From positions 1 to 64,000 of the IMG/VR virus record IMGVR_UViG_3300049491_000383: a DNA stretch of 64,000 nucleotides; one strand, given 5' to 3'. Made by a program: the position numbers and the translations under genes. Positions 56,609 to 64,000 of this stretch are shown here, in pieces. Origin of the DNA: a virus. The notes below the pieces were generated by a model. It had not been told where the DNA came from. It worked only from the letters and a program-made list of their open reading frames with translations, and ran no database searches. Numbering within the stretch: position 1 is the first letter of the stretch; every line of letters begins with the position of its first letter.

Positions 56609-57115
56609 CTATTTATCAGATGTTTGCGTTTTATTGGAGACAATGTATTTCAGGAGTTCATTTCTATCGAATTCGCCACCACCGGCGCCTTTACGCTCGC
56701 CGTTACCTTGATCTAGGTCGATTTGTTCTGCTCGAACCTTCTTCAACTGTAAATCAATCATCTTTAGTTTTCTTTCGGCTTTTGCATTCTTAGCCTCAAG
56801 TGCAGTCTTGAGCATCTGTCCGGCAACTTCGTAGATCTTGCCAGCATGCAAATCAGGAACATTTCCACCTAATACAATCAAATCTTCGAAAGTCTTTACT
56901 GCCTTCCTGGCAATATCATCCATTTCGCTATCGTGTGTATCCAGACCCACTACTGTAGGTAGCGCCATATCAACTTTTTCAGCAGTAGTCAGGGCGGAGT
57001 AAATCTCCCTGGCTTCTACCATTAGCTGTTCCTTAGATTTTTCAGGTAATTCTTCAACTACCTCTGCTTCAATAGTAGGGGGTAAATTGAAAAACTCTTC
57101 CATCTTCTTCGTCAT
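56609..57115 (-). CDS. 16: Terminase small subunit (gp16-like)
   Basis: 168 residues. The helical core (TAEKVDMALP, HDSEMDDIARKAVKTFEDL, IYEVAGQMLKTALEAKNAKAERKLKMID) has the long helical hairpin layout of T4 gp16, the DNA-recognition oligomer that feeds the large terminase. A Gly-rich linker (ERKGAGGGEFDRNELL) precedes the end. Similarity to T4 gp16 itself is weak, so the assignment leans on fold pattern and neighbourhood (gp4, gp17). Its last codons, GAT AAA TAG, contain the octamer for the next gene. Confidence 0.6.
   Translation of the reverse strand: MTKKMEEFFNLPPTIEAEVVEELPEKSKEQLMVEAREIYSALTTAEKVDMALPTVVGLDTHDSEMDDIARKAVKTFEDLIVLGGNVPDLHAGKIYEVAGQMLKTALEAKNAKAERKLKMIDLQLKKVRAEQIDLDQGNGERKGAGGGEFDRNELLKYIVSNKTQTSDK
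56610..56617 (-). promoter_or_regulatory. Late-promoter-like octamer GATAAATA inside the gp16 stop
   Basis: Minus strand, part of the Asp-Lys-stop end of the small terminase gene, 20 nt before the ATG at 56589. Confidence 0.6.
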
Positions 57116-57552
57116 GCTTTCCCTTTCGGATTATTGAAGATATTACCTTCATTCATAACCCTAAATGTCATGCCATGATTTCGAGCAAACGCCTGTGCTG
57201 CCTGCCATTTGAAAGTATTCAATGCGACCGCTGCCTTAGCCCTGGGACTCTTTGCCTCTTCGAGGAATGTCTCTTTGGCTGGCTTTACCTCAATAATCTC
57301 TGCCTTTTGATTACCTTTAGCGTCTACATAAGTAACAACAAAGTCTGGCACATACACAGTGTATTTACCAGTAAATGGATTCTTGTATGGTATCTTCACG
57401 GGTTCGCTGGCCCAGCTTGTAATGTTGGGATTCGAATCAAACATAACCATCACCTTATGTTCCCACGATGAGCGAAACACAATAGGATAAGTCCCTACAT
57501 ATTTTTCTGGATGGGCGGGTGTATATTTGCCTTGAACGTATGATCTGCTCAT
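57112..57552 (-). CDS. 4: Head completion protein (gp4 type)
   Basis: 146 residues. MSRSYVQGKYTPAHPEKYVG, FRSSWEHKVMVMFD, VPDFVVTYVD and IIEVKPAKE match T4 gp4 along the whole length. The fold is restriction-endonuclease-like with Asp70 and Glu88-x-Lys90 as the conserved acidic/basic residues, though in head completion its role is in capping or finishing filled heads. ATGA overlap with the small terminase gene. Confidence 0.88.
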   Translation of the reverse strand: MSRSYVQGKYTPAHPEKYVGTYPIVFRSSWEHKVMVMFDSNPNITSWASEPVKIPYKNPFTGKYTVYVPDFVVTYVDAKGNQKAEIIEVKPAKETFLEEAKSPRAKAAVALNTFKWQAAQAFARNHGMTFRVMNEGNIFNNPKGKA

Positions 57553-57554
57553 AG

Positions 57555-58028
57555 TTAAGACCTTATTTGACGTGCTTGTAGACTGTATCTGTTACTTGCT
57601 GAAGTAACAATACCAACTTGATTTCCGGGGTCTCTTAGATTGTTAAATGCTCTATATGCATTTTCAGAGAATAGTAACTGACCTGTAATATCAGCCTTTT
57701 CTAATAGTTCTTGTGGGGAGATTCCCATCTGTGCTGCCATATCAATAGCAAGTCCGGCCATTGTATCTGCGTACAATGAACCTACACCACGCGATAGGAA
57801 GAAACACTTAGTTGAATCAAAGGTGTTTGGGGAGTAGTTACCTACTACGCCGCCGCCAAGATCAGATTGTAGCACTGATCCTGCACTCGGAAACACTGTG
57901 TTACCCGATGCATATTTGAAGGTATTTGTAGGATTACCGTTTACGAACTTAACTGTCTTCTGCGCACCTAAATAGGTAAGCATCTGCGAGCTAAAACGGC
58001 CGATTGCTGCTACGTTTGAATTAGCCAC
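57555..58028 (-). CDS. Putative baseplate protein (gp53-like position)
   Basis: 157 residues with MGISPQELLEKADITGQLLFSEN and YRAFNNLRDPGNQVGIVTS, a conserved phage pattern. In T4-like phages related proteins lie next to tail-tube initiators, so a wedge or hub role is likely. GTG start at 58028 with GGAGG 8 nt upstream. Confidence 0.6.
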   Translation of the reverse strand: MANSNVAAIGRFSSQMLTYLGAQKTVKFVNGNPTNTFKYASGNTVFPSAGSVLQSDLGGGVVGNYSPNTFDSTKCFFLSRGVGSLYADTMAGLAIDMAAQMGISPQELLEKADITGQLLFSENAYRAFNNLRDPGNQVGIVTSASNRYSLQARQIRS

Positions 58029-59286
58029 CTGGATTACCTCCGGTGCGGTTTACATCTCTATATGCTGTCGAATCCCTTGTTGCAGAAGATCCAAAGGGTC
58101 TAGTAGAAATTTTAGGTGCCGATGCCGGATGGTAAGGTGTTGGGGAAATATTTGCCAACCCATCTAATGCACTTGCGCTCACCCTGCGTACAATTTTGTC
58201 AGAGGCAAATGCTCCTGTAACTGCACCGAGACTTGATTGAACGTTTTTACCAATTCTTTGTAGGATTGGATTATCAGAATTTAGTAGAGGGTTGTTTGAC
58301 TCGATGAAATCTAGCAACCTTGCATTAAATGCTAATGCAGGTAGTTCAAGAAATTCACCGTGTTCAAATTGATCAATTGTTGAATTGTTATTTGTCTCAC
58401 CACCACCTAGCTTCAAGTTTTGAATTGTGTAATATGCATACTCATATTCAAACGTGAAAGTTAGCTCAAGTGTCTTACCGCTTTCTGCGTAGCTCAGTAC
58501 ATCGTGTGTAAATGCAGAAACTCGCGGGTTGACAAGTGTAACCTGGTTAAATCGTCCACCGTGTACCTGATAGATATCAATTTCTTGAATCAAGTTTCTA
58601 ACGTTCTGTACTGTAGGTAGGTTAAAACCAAAATAATGATTATTTAACGTATCAGCTACAATGTTTTGAGTGTCGCTTTTGCTTCCCAACTGATTTGTTG
58701 CACCCGGTTTACCCGAAAAAGGATTTCCCGAGATGATTTTCTTGATGCTTGCCGGTAGTCCTAAGATGTTAGGATTGAACGATGGAGTAATATTCTTTAA
58801 GAATTGCTCTGTTGTCATTGGACCAGACAGACCCATTGGTTTCTTAGCTTCGTTCTTTCCCGGTTCTGTACCGTCACCAAAATAGTACCTATAGTACATT
58901 TCCCAAAATTTCAATGTCTTGCCATCGGCAACGTCGTGGAAAACTACCTTAACTGGTTCAAATCCGATTTTAGTTTGGCTAAGACGCTTTCGATTATATT
59001 GATTGAGCGGAGTTGTCTCAATCTTGAAAGATGGCATTTCGATGGTCTTGACTAAAGGTTGAACTTGAGCCCAGGAAGGATTGTTGAAAAACTGTGAAAT
59101 AAACGAACTAGCCGTTCCTACATTGTTGAGCTTAATATCCATGTAGTATTCAAACGGAAAACGCGGCTGATTCCTGTATAAGGATTGCGCGTCTTGGTTG
59201 AAGTTATAGGTAGCGTGGCGAGAGTTCTTTTCATAAAAGAACCCTGCCCCTGTCAACGATGTAAAAAGACTTGAAAAGCTAGGCAT
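58021..59286 (-). CDS. Baseplate / tail-tube initiator-like protein (gp48/gp54 type)
   Basis: 421 residues. VKTIEMPSFKIETTPLNQYNRKR, QTKIGFEPVKVVFHDVADG and FWEMYYRYYFGDG give the tube-protein fold with an inserted loop; YAESGKTLELTFTFEYEYAYY is the second half of the beta sheet. This matches the larger baseplate cap proteins on which the gp19 tube polymerises. ATG at 59286 with GGAGG 6 nt upstream is chosen over an in-frame TTG. Confidence 0.7.
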   Translation of the reverse strand: MPSFSSLFTSLTGAGFFYEKNSRHATYNFNQDAQSLYRNQPRFPFEYYMDIKLNNVGTASSFISQFFNNPSWAQVQPLVKTIEMPSFKIETTPLNQYNRKRLSQTKIGFEPVKVVFHDVADGKTLKFWEMYYRYYFGDGTEPGKNEAKKPMGLSGPMTTEQFLKNITPSFNPNILGLPASIKKIISGNPFSGKPGATNQLGSKSDTQNIVADTLNNHYFGFNLPTVQNVRNLIQEIDIYQVHGGRFNQVTLVNPRVSAFTHDVLSYAESGKTLELTFTFEYEYAYYTIQNLKLGGGETNNNSTIDQFEHGEFLELPALAFNARLLDFIESNNPLLNSDNPILQRIGKNVQSSLGAVTGAFASDKIVRRVSASALDGLANISPTPYHPASAPKISTRPFGSSATRDSTAYRDVNRTGGNPGG

Positions 59287-59309
59287 CAACCGCCTCCAAA
59301 AATTTCGGA

Positions 59310-59924
59310 TTAACCGAAAGTTGTACCACCAGTTGGGCTGGCGATATTTGGATATGGATCTCCACCGACTGTTGTACCTTGGTTGGTGTTTGGACCAGAA
59401 ACGTTTGTTGCGTTATCAAATCTAATTGTTAGAGTGACGATATTTGGGTCACCCGAAGCGTAATCACTGTCACCGGAGGCATATGCCTGAATCCAGCAAC
59501 CGTCTAGAACCCATGACTCAAGCTGTTCATTGTCAGTCCCGTCCATGGAATGGATTTCCATAGCGAACTTGTAATTGATACCAGCTACAGCACTTGTCTG
59601 TTCGAAATGGTTCATTTGCTTCTGAACCTGTGCACCAACAGATGAAATAACCGCATTGGTAATATCATCACGTAGTGTAATTTCGATTGTGTCATAGGTG
59701 TGCTTGCCCTGAATCCATGCAACCGAGTTGTATGAATCTAATTGGACTTCATTGTAGGTAATCTTTGGGCGTGTGCATGTAACCACGTTAGCAGTCATTT
59801 CTCGTAAGCCGTTATTCTCACCGAAGTTTTGCCATACGACTCTGAAACGATACTTTTGCTTCGGCTGTAGGATACCTAGCTTGTTTCCATCTAATGGAAT
59901 ACCGAACTTAGCTAAATTTGCCAT
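59310..59924 (-). CDS. 19: Tail tube protein (gp19 type)
   Basis: 204 residues. QPKQKYRFRVVWQNFGENNG, CTRPKITYNEVQLDSYNS and YDTIEITLRDDITN are the typical strands of the T4-type tail tube, and the closing VTLTIRFDNA completes the barrel. Monomers stack as hexameric rings that form the channel for DNA. AGGAG and a GATAAATA octamer lie upstream. Confidence 0.92.
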   Translation of the reverse strand: MANLAKFGIPLDGNKLGILQPKQKYRFRVVWQNFGENNGLREMTANVVTCTRPKITYNEVQLDSYNSVAWIQGKHTYDTIEITLRDDITNAVISSVGAQVQKQMNHFEQTSAVAGINYKFAMEIHSMDGTDNEQLESWVLDGCWIQAYASGDSDYASGDPNIVTLTIRFDNATNVSGPNTNQGTTVGGDPYPNIASPTGGTTFG

Positions 59925-59952
59925 CTTTTTCTCCTGCTATAAAAGCTAATAC

Positions 59953-59960
59953 TATTTATC
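59953..59960 (-). promoter_or_regulatory. Late-promoter-like octamer GATAAATA overlapping the protease stop
   Basis: Minus strand; the TGA stop of the peptidase gene runs into it (TGATAAATA). 28 nt before the tail tube ATG. Confidence 0.6.
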
Positions 59961-60648
59961 AAATCACAGAAATATTTTTACCAGGGGTCACTCCTGCGAA
60001 CTCAGTAATGACATATGATTCACCAACATCTTGGTAACATTCGTAAGGCAGAACACCTATTCCGCGATCTCCCCAGGTTAAACCCAGAGAATTTCCAACA
60101 ATCCATGAACCACCTAGTAGTTCATCATCATACCCTATAACTGTAACAGCATGGCCTTTATGTTTTCTATTATCTGTTGTATTTATACTTTTATATACTT
60201 GGTTTGAAATTGGACCCTTCAATTTCCAAAACATTCGACCTGTGTAAAGTCCCAATATAATTGGTGTTTCATTATGCAGGTAATCTTTGAATAAATCTTT
60301 TCCTGCCCAGTTATATGAACCAACTTTGTACTGGGCCGCATCTGCGAATGCCGTTGCATTAGGCTCTGTATTTGTGCGATTAAAGTGGAAGGGCCAGGTC
60401 CGGTCAGTCGCTACGCCATACAGGGACATCGAGTCCAATGCATCACGTAATTCGGCGCCATTATGGCCAATGCGATCTCTTATCTTGCGGGCCTGGTAAT
60501 AGACAAAGAGTCGAGAGAGCCTTTCCTTTTTACCTGCTGTAGCTAATATCATTTCGGCTGCCAATAAACTTGCTGATGCGGTACAGCATCCAATGTTGTG
60601 CTGGGATGGGAGGTGCGAAATGTATTTCTGTAGACTAAAAGACGACAT
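59959..60648 (-). CDS. Papain-like (C1) cysteine peptidase
   Basis: 229 residues. All C1 landmarks are present: Gln16 (oxyanion), Cys22 six residues later (SQHNIGCCTAS), RLSRLFVYYQAR, GAELRDALDSMSLYG, His166 (KGHAVTVIGYDD) and Asn186 (WIVGNSLGLTWGDRG). No pro-peptide and no signal peptide are seen. It lies between tail sheath and tail tube genes and directly follows a GATAAATA octamer (4 nt before the ATG, no Shine-Dalgarno), so it is probably a late, virion-linked enzyme. It may process a virion protein or act on host proteins at infection. Confidence 0.85.
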   Translation of the reverse strand: MSSFSLQKYISHLPSQHNIGCCTASASLLAAEMILATAGKKERLSRLFVYYQARKIRDRIGHNGAELRDALDSMSLYGVATDRTWPFHFNRTNTEPNATAFADAAQYKVGSYNWAGKDLFKDYLHNETPIILGLYTGRMFWKLKGPISNQVYKSINTTDNRKHKGHAVTVIGYDDELLGGSWIVGNSLGLTWGDRGIGVLPYECYQDVGESYVITEFAGVTPGKNISVI

Positions 60649-60652
60649 CCGA

Positions 60653-60660
60653 TATTTATC
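60653..60660 (-). promoter_or_regulatory. Late-promoter-like octamer GATAAATA, leaderless geometry
   Basis: Minus strand, 4 nt before the peptidase ATG. Confidence 0.5.
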
Positions 60661-60663
60661 GTC

Positions 60664-60693
60664 AAAAAAATACCCGGAGAGCTTCCGGGTATT
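60664..60693 (-). terminator. Strong intrinsic terminator after the tail sheath gene
   Basis: Minus strand AATACCCGGA-N5-TCCGGGTATT followed by TTTTTGAC. It separates the sheath gene from the peptidase. Confidence 0.88.
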
Positions 60694-60709
60694 TCTATAT
60701 CAGGTTCTA

Positions 60710-63493
60710 TCAAGGTGCTGTTAAGCTGGCACCTGTGTTCTTAATTCTGATAGGAATGTAGATGAATTCGATTGCCTTGACTGGTTGAATTGCGATATCA
60801 ATCCACAATTCATTTCTGTCGATACGAGCAGGTGTGTTATTTGACAAATCGCAAACAACCAAGAAGTCGTACAAAGCGCGAAGTGTAATCAATTCTGACA
60901 AGAATCTATCAAATGCATCCTTAACTGCCTTACGTGTTGTTGTATCGTTAGGTTCGAACAAGAACGGCATTGCAAGGTTGTTAAGTTGGTAGCGCAAGTA
61001 GTTTTCTAGACGAACTACGTTGATACGATCAGTTGCGCTTGAGTATGGTTGACGTGTCTTCTGACCAAATACAACGATACCACCAGTTGGCATTACGCGA
61101 ATTGGGTTAACACCGTTTTGGTATAGAATGTCACGTTGACCCTCATTAAGCTTAACTGAAACAAACTGGCCTGACGAATTGACATAACCTACCGCGGCAG
61201 CGTTATTGACAATACCGCGTTGCAAACCTGCTGGGGCAAACCACGGATATGCGACTTGGTCGTTGTATGCAATTGTGCGTAGAGCCATATGTGTTGGTGG
61301 AACAACAACATCAACACCGTCGACGTTTGTGCTCAATCCACTTGGATACCATGCAGCAAAATACTTGCTTGCCGATACCAAACCGTCTGGTCCGTTACCA
61401 AGAGCTGAACTTGAGTTTGTTGCCCAGTTCTGAAGTGCTGTGCCAGTTGCAGCCAATGTAAATGGTGTGTCACCAAGAACAAATGCTGTATCCTTGCGGT
61501 CATCATTCAAAGCAAGCATTTCATCAATTGCCTCAACATAACCCGGTGCTGCAATCAAGTTAAAGAACAAGTCTTCTGCACGAATTTCTTCGTTAGAAAC
61601 AATATCTGACTGAATTGCACGAACAATCATAATGTTCTGTGCTGCTGCGCCCATGTAAGGTGTACCGGCTGCATTGTTTCCAGAAACATTTGACCAACGA
61701 CCCAATGAGCCATTGTTTGTGTTGTCTGGAGAAGCTGTTACGCTATCAAAGACGTATGGAGCTTGCCATTCCTTAACATTGTCTGTCGAGTAACGAGTGT
61801 TCCACAACATGAATCCCTTTGGATACAAGTCTGCATCTGGTGCATCTGGATCCAAGTCTGGGTTTCCTGGGCCACCGTTGTATTCACCAGTTCCGCCCTG
61901 TGTATAGAGTGGATTTGGACGTGCATCTGTGAAGATGATACCGTGGTTAGATGTTTGGTCTTCGTTATCAACCAATACCCATGTTGTACCATTCCAGTAA
62001 TAAATCACTGGGTACGGATCTTGATCTGTATCAACCCAAATATCGTTTGCAATCAATACTGGTGCAGGAACGTTATCGCGTGGGTCGCCGGATTGAGCAA
62101 ATAGTGTTGGATCTGCTGGTGTTGGTGGAACGTCAACGAAAGTAAAACCTTCGAGGTTAATGTTCTGCCAGCTACCTGCACCGTCAGCAATAAGAATATC
62201 TACAGTAGATTGTCCGTTGCCATCAACGCCAATTTCAGCATTGAACCATAGTTGACCGTTTACAGGACCACTTGTTGGAACTGTTGTAGAACCAATGATA
62301 ACTGCCAAAGGAGCCCATGGACCAGAAACGCCTGTTGACTTTCTGAACTCTAATGAGTTTGTTGTTGATTGCGGCAATGCACCAGAAAGAACTGGTTCAA
62401 TGTAAACCTGACCGTTTGAACCTGCTGCGTTTGTGCTGTAGTAGGTATTCGCTGCGGCGTCGTTTGCTAGGATCGGAGCTTCAACTTGAACGAATTGCAA
62501 TAGTGTTGCATCCATTCTGCGTAGGACAAGATTTGCACCTTGTGCTGCTGATCCAGTCTTAACCCAATATTCTTCAGTTGTTGTAACTGCTGTTAGGTCT
62601 GGCCATACAGATTGAATTGTGATATCAAAGTATGCTGCCACTGTTGCTGCGGACAATGCTACCGAAGGTACAGCCGACAATGTAAATTGTGTTGGGCTGT
62701 CAACAGATAGAACTGTTGTATTTGCTGCAAATGTACCTGTACCTGCTGTAATGACTGGTGTCATTCCTGCAACTAGGCCTGCGGTTGAAGTTGTTGTAAC
62801 AACTGCACCAACGGATGTTGAGCTTAGTGCTGCCGAAGTGTAAGCGGTGTTACCAATCTGACTCCAGACTGAATTTTCCTTAACCCAATATGACATTGTA
62901 CCAGAAGCTGTTTGGTAGACAACTGCGTAATCGCCGTCGACACCATCTGCAGGAACTGGAACGTTTGCAATACCTGTTGCAAAATTGTAGATGAAATCAG
63001 GTGTAACTGATGTCCAAATTTCGTTTGGAAATACACCAGCACGAACAAACAATCCGTATGCCGATCCTGTTGAGGATTCATCAAACCAATATGTTCCGAC
63101 TGCTGCCGGGCTTGTTGGTTCTACGACTGTTGGTTCAAGTTGGGTTGTGTTGATATCTGCACGAACAATTCTTACTAGGTTTGACAAACCCAAGTATGAG
63201 TAGGCTGCAAGCAATCCATATTCGTTTAGTGGGTAACCATTCAAAGATGTACCACTTACAGAGTAGAAAATTGGATCACCGAAAGTCTGAACTAAATCGC
63301 GTTGCGAAGTAATTGACCAAACCTTTCCGGCATTTGCCTTAGTTGTGCCTTCAGCTACTGATGCTCCGTCGGGAGTCGACTTATCCTGCTGAGTAGCGAT
63401 AAAAATTAGGGGTACTGTTCCTGGACCGGCACCAACATTGATACTCTGATCAATGACTGAAATGCTTACGCCTGGTGATACTAATGTAGCCAT
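60710..63493 (-). CDS. 18: Tail sheath protein (gp18 type) with large insertion
   Basis: 927 residues (T4 gp18 has 659). N terminus (LV-PGVSISVID) and C-terminal region (INVVRLENYLRYQLNNLAMPF, VKDAFDRFLSEL, IQPVKAIEFIYIPIRIK) are typical contractile sheath domains. Between about 110 and 560 the protein carries beta-rich repeats with a Trp/Tyr pattern (TYWFDE, SYWVKEN, EYWVKTG, QLWFNAE, DIWVDTD), probably a surface-exposed module. AAAGGAG precedes the ATG; terminator follows. Confidence 0.93.
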   Translation of the reverse strand: MATLVSPGVSISVIDQSINVGAGPGTVPLIFIATQQDKSTPDGASVAEGTTKANAGKVWSITSQRDLVQTFGDPIFYSVSGTSLNGYPLNEYGLLAAYSYLGLSNLVRIVRADINTTQLEPTVVEPTSPAAVGTYWFDESSTGSAYGLFVRAGVFPNEIWTSVTPDFIYNFATGIANVPVPADGVDGDYAVVYQTASGTMSYWVKENSVWSQIGNTAYTSAALSSTSVGAVVTTTSTAGLVAGMTPVITAGTGTFAANTTVLSVDSPTQFTLSAVPSVALSAATVAAYFDITIQSVWPDLTAVTTTEEYWVKTGSAAQGANLVLRRMDATLLQFVQVEAPILANDAAANTYYSTNAAGSNGQVYIEPVLSGALPQSTTNSLEFRKSTGVSGPWAPLAVIIGSTTVPTSGPVNGQLWFNAEIGVDGNGQSTVDILIADGAGSWQNINLEGFTFVDVPPTPADPTLFAQSGDPRDNVPAPVLIANDIWVDTDQDPYPVIYYWNGTTWVLVDNEDQTSNHGIIFTDARPNPLYTQGGTGEYNGGPGNPDLDPDAPDADLYPKGFMLWNTRYSTDNVKEWQAPYVFDSVTASPDNTNNGSLGRWSNVSGNNAAGTPYMGAAAQNIMIVRAIQSDIVSNEEIRAEDLFFNLIAAPGYVEAIDEMLALNDDRKDTAFVLGDTPFTLAATGTALQNWATNSSSALGNGPDGLVSASKYFAAWYPSGLSTNVDGVDVVVPPTHMALRTIAYNDQVAYPWFAPAGLQRGIVNNAAAVGYVNSSGQFVSVKLNEGQRDILYQNGVNPIRVMPTGGIVVFGQKTRQPYSSATDRINVVRLENYLRYQLNNLAMPFLFEPNDTTTRKAVKDAFDRFLSELITLRALYDFLVVCDLSNNTPARIDRNELWIDIAIQPVKAIEFIYIPIRIKNTGASLTAP

Positions 63494-63536
63494 TATGGTT
63501 TAACTCCTTTGGAAGAATTATGCTTCTTGTTAGTTG

Positions 63537-63544
63537 TATTTATC
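63537..63544 (-). promoter_or_regulatory. Late-promoter-like octamer GATAAATA for the sheath
   Basis: Minus strand, 43 nt before the sheath ATG, in the 90-nt gap after the dNMP kinase gene. Confidence 0.6.
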
Positions 63545-63583
63545 TAGGAGAGAGTTAAATATACGGCAAATGAAGCACCAGGA

Positions 63584-64000
63584 CTATAATATCTTCTTTA
63601 CAATTTCGTACACTTGCCTGTCCAAAGACTCTAATGTGTCATTATTATTTACCACATAGTCGAATTTAGAACCCACCCACGCCCATTCACTAAAGTGTGC
63701 GCTTGAATAGGTTTTAGTCATCGCTTCTTTGGCTAGAGAATTTCCCTTGTTTGCCATCATAGCTGTTTCATACCAGACTGGTGAAGGACCACGATCGACC
63801 CTTACCATAATTCCGCCCTGACTCTTAATAAATTCAACTTCGTTTGGGAAACGAACATCACTGATAACAACGTGCAGGTCTGGATTCTTACGAATTCTGT
63901 TTTCGAGAGTCATGAACCAGATACCTTCATTGAAATGATTACGAAGAGAGTCTGTACCAATCAACTGCAATGCAAGGCGTGGGCTGAAGTTTGGAATACC
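63584..64000 (-). CDS. 1: Deoxynucleoside monophosphate kinase (gp1 type), C-terminal part
   Basis: The open frame runs past the right edge; 138 codons plus stop are visible and no true start is present. SPRLALQLIGTDSLRNHF, VISDVRFPNEVEFIKSQGG and VRVDRGPSP match the T4 gp1 family, which phosphorylates dTMP, dGMP and hydroxymethyl-dNMP. The P-loop should lie beyond the edge. If the ThyA-family enzyme makes hydroxymethyl-dUMP, a kinase like this would be needed to raise it to the diphosphate. Confidence 0.85.
   Translation of the reverse strand, partial: GIPNFSPRLALQLIGTDSLRNHFNEGIWFMTLENRIRKNPDLHVVISDVRFPNEVEFIKSQGGIMVRVDRGPSPVWYETAMMANKGNSLAKEAMTKTYSSAHFSEWAWVGSKFDYVVNNNDTLESLDRQVYEIVKKIL

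Noticed and set aside
60180-60187. TATAAATA on the minus strand inside the peptidase gene
   Set aside because: A perfect T4 late octamer, but inside a coding region with no start codon of another gene within a plausible distance.
1-64000. tRNA genes, CRISPR arrays, insertion sequences, attachment sites
   Set aside because: Looked for and not seen; no cloverleaf with CCA end, no regularly spaced repeats, no transposase or integrase.

Overview
This window looks like a piece of a large T4-type (contractile-tailed) bacteriophage genome. It carries clear homologues of the T4 core: tail sheath (gp18), tail tube (gp19), large and small terminase (gp17, gp16), head-completion protein (gp4), single-stranded DNA-binding protein (gp32), UvsX, UvsW, a probable UvsY, replicative helicase (gp41), primase (gp61), class I ribonucleotide reductase, a thymidylate synthase family enzyme and dNMP kinase (gp1, cut by the right edge). 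Several conserved unknowns resemble those of marine and freshwater T4-like phages. The host is not identifiable; a lysin with a signal-like N terminus and a TolQ/TolR-like pair fit a Gram-negative host. Portal, prohead protease, major capsid protein, DNA polymerase, clamp and late sigma factor are not in the window. No tRNA, rRNA, CRISPR array or insertion sequence was seen.

Layout: nearly everything is on the minus strand, in long chains of genes whose stop and start codons touch or overlap. The two exceptions are 9890-11683 and 42254-42625 on the plus strand. Region 1-9755 is an accessory, host-takeover and nucleotide region: glycosyltransferase (partial), phage bS21 ribosomal protein, ClpX, a coiled-coil membrane protein, three small paralogues, a PTPS/QueD-like protein, a TolQ/ExbB-like and TolR/ExbD-like pair with a third membrane protein, a cupin-like protein, FolE, a ThyA-family enzyme and a SleB-type lysin. 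Region 11705-19909 holds metabolic genes: a saccharopine-dehydrogenase-like enzyme, NAMPT, an NMN adenylyltransferase-Nudix fusion, duplicated small membrane proteins, a cytidylyltransferase, a KTSC protein and a metallophosphoesterase. Region 19947-26363 has a PAAR spike tip, NrdB/NrdA and a PD-(D/E)XK nuclease. Region 26404-37763 holds virion and fibre proteins plus a nucleotidyltransferase and ligase-like module. Region 37824-51261 is replication and recombination (gp41, gp61, a small DnaE-like protein, UvsW, UvsY-like, UvsX, HNH endonuclease, gp32). Region 51412-64000 is packaging and tail assembly, with a papain-like peptidase between sheath and tube.

Regulation can be partly read from the sequence. 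A late-promoter-like octamer, mostly GATAAATA (variants GCTAAATA, ACTAAATA, GGTAAATA), sits upstream of many virion genes and several others, and often overlaps the stop codon of the preceding gene. A second class has sigma70 spacing (TTGACN-N17/18-TANNNT). In four of these cases the -10 box ends only 6-7 nt before the ATG and no Shine-Dalgarno is apparent, which suggests leaderless mRNAs. Hairpin terminators close the sheath and two surface-protein genes.

The most interesting observations are: a ClpX lacking the RKH loop and with IGI in place of IGF; its overlap with bS21; the TolQR-like pair; a 196-residue protein that keeps the landmarks of a bacterial DnaE polymerase; an NAD+ salvage pair; a ThyA homologue with a hydroxymethylase-like motif; a LamG domain nested inside a PKD domain; an A10 tract joining two reading frames next to the terminase; and a papain-like protease in the tail operon.
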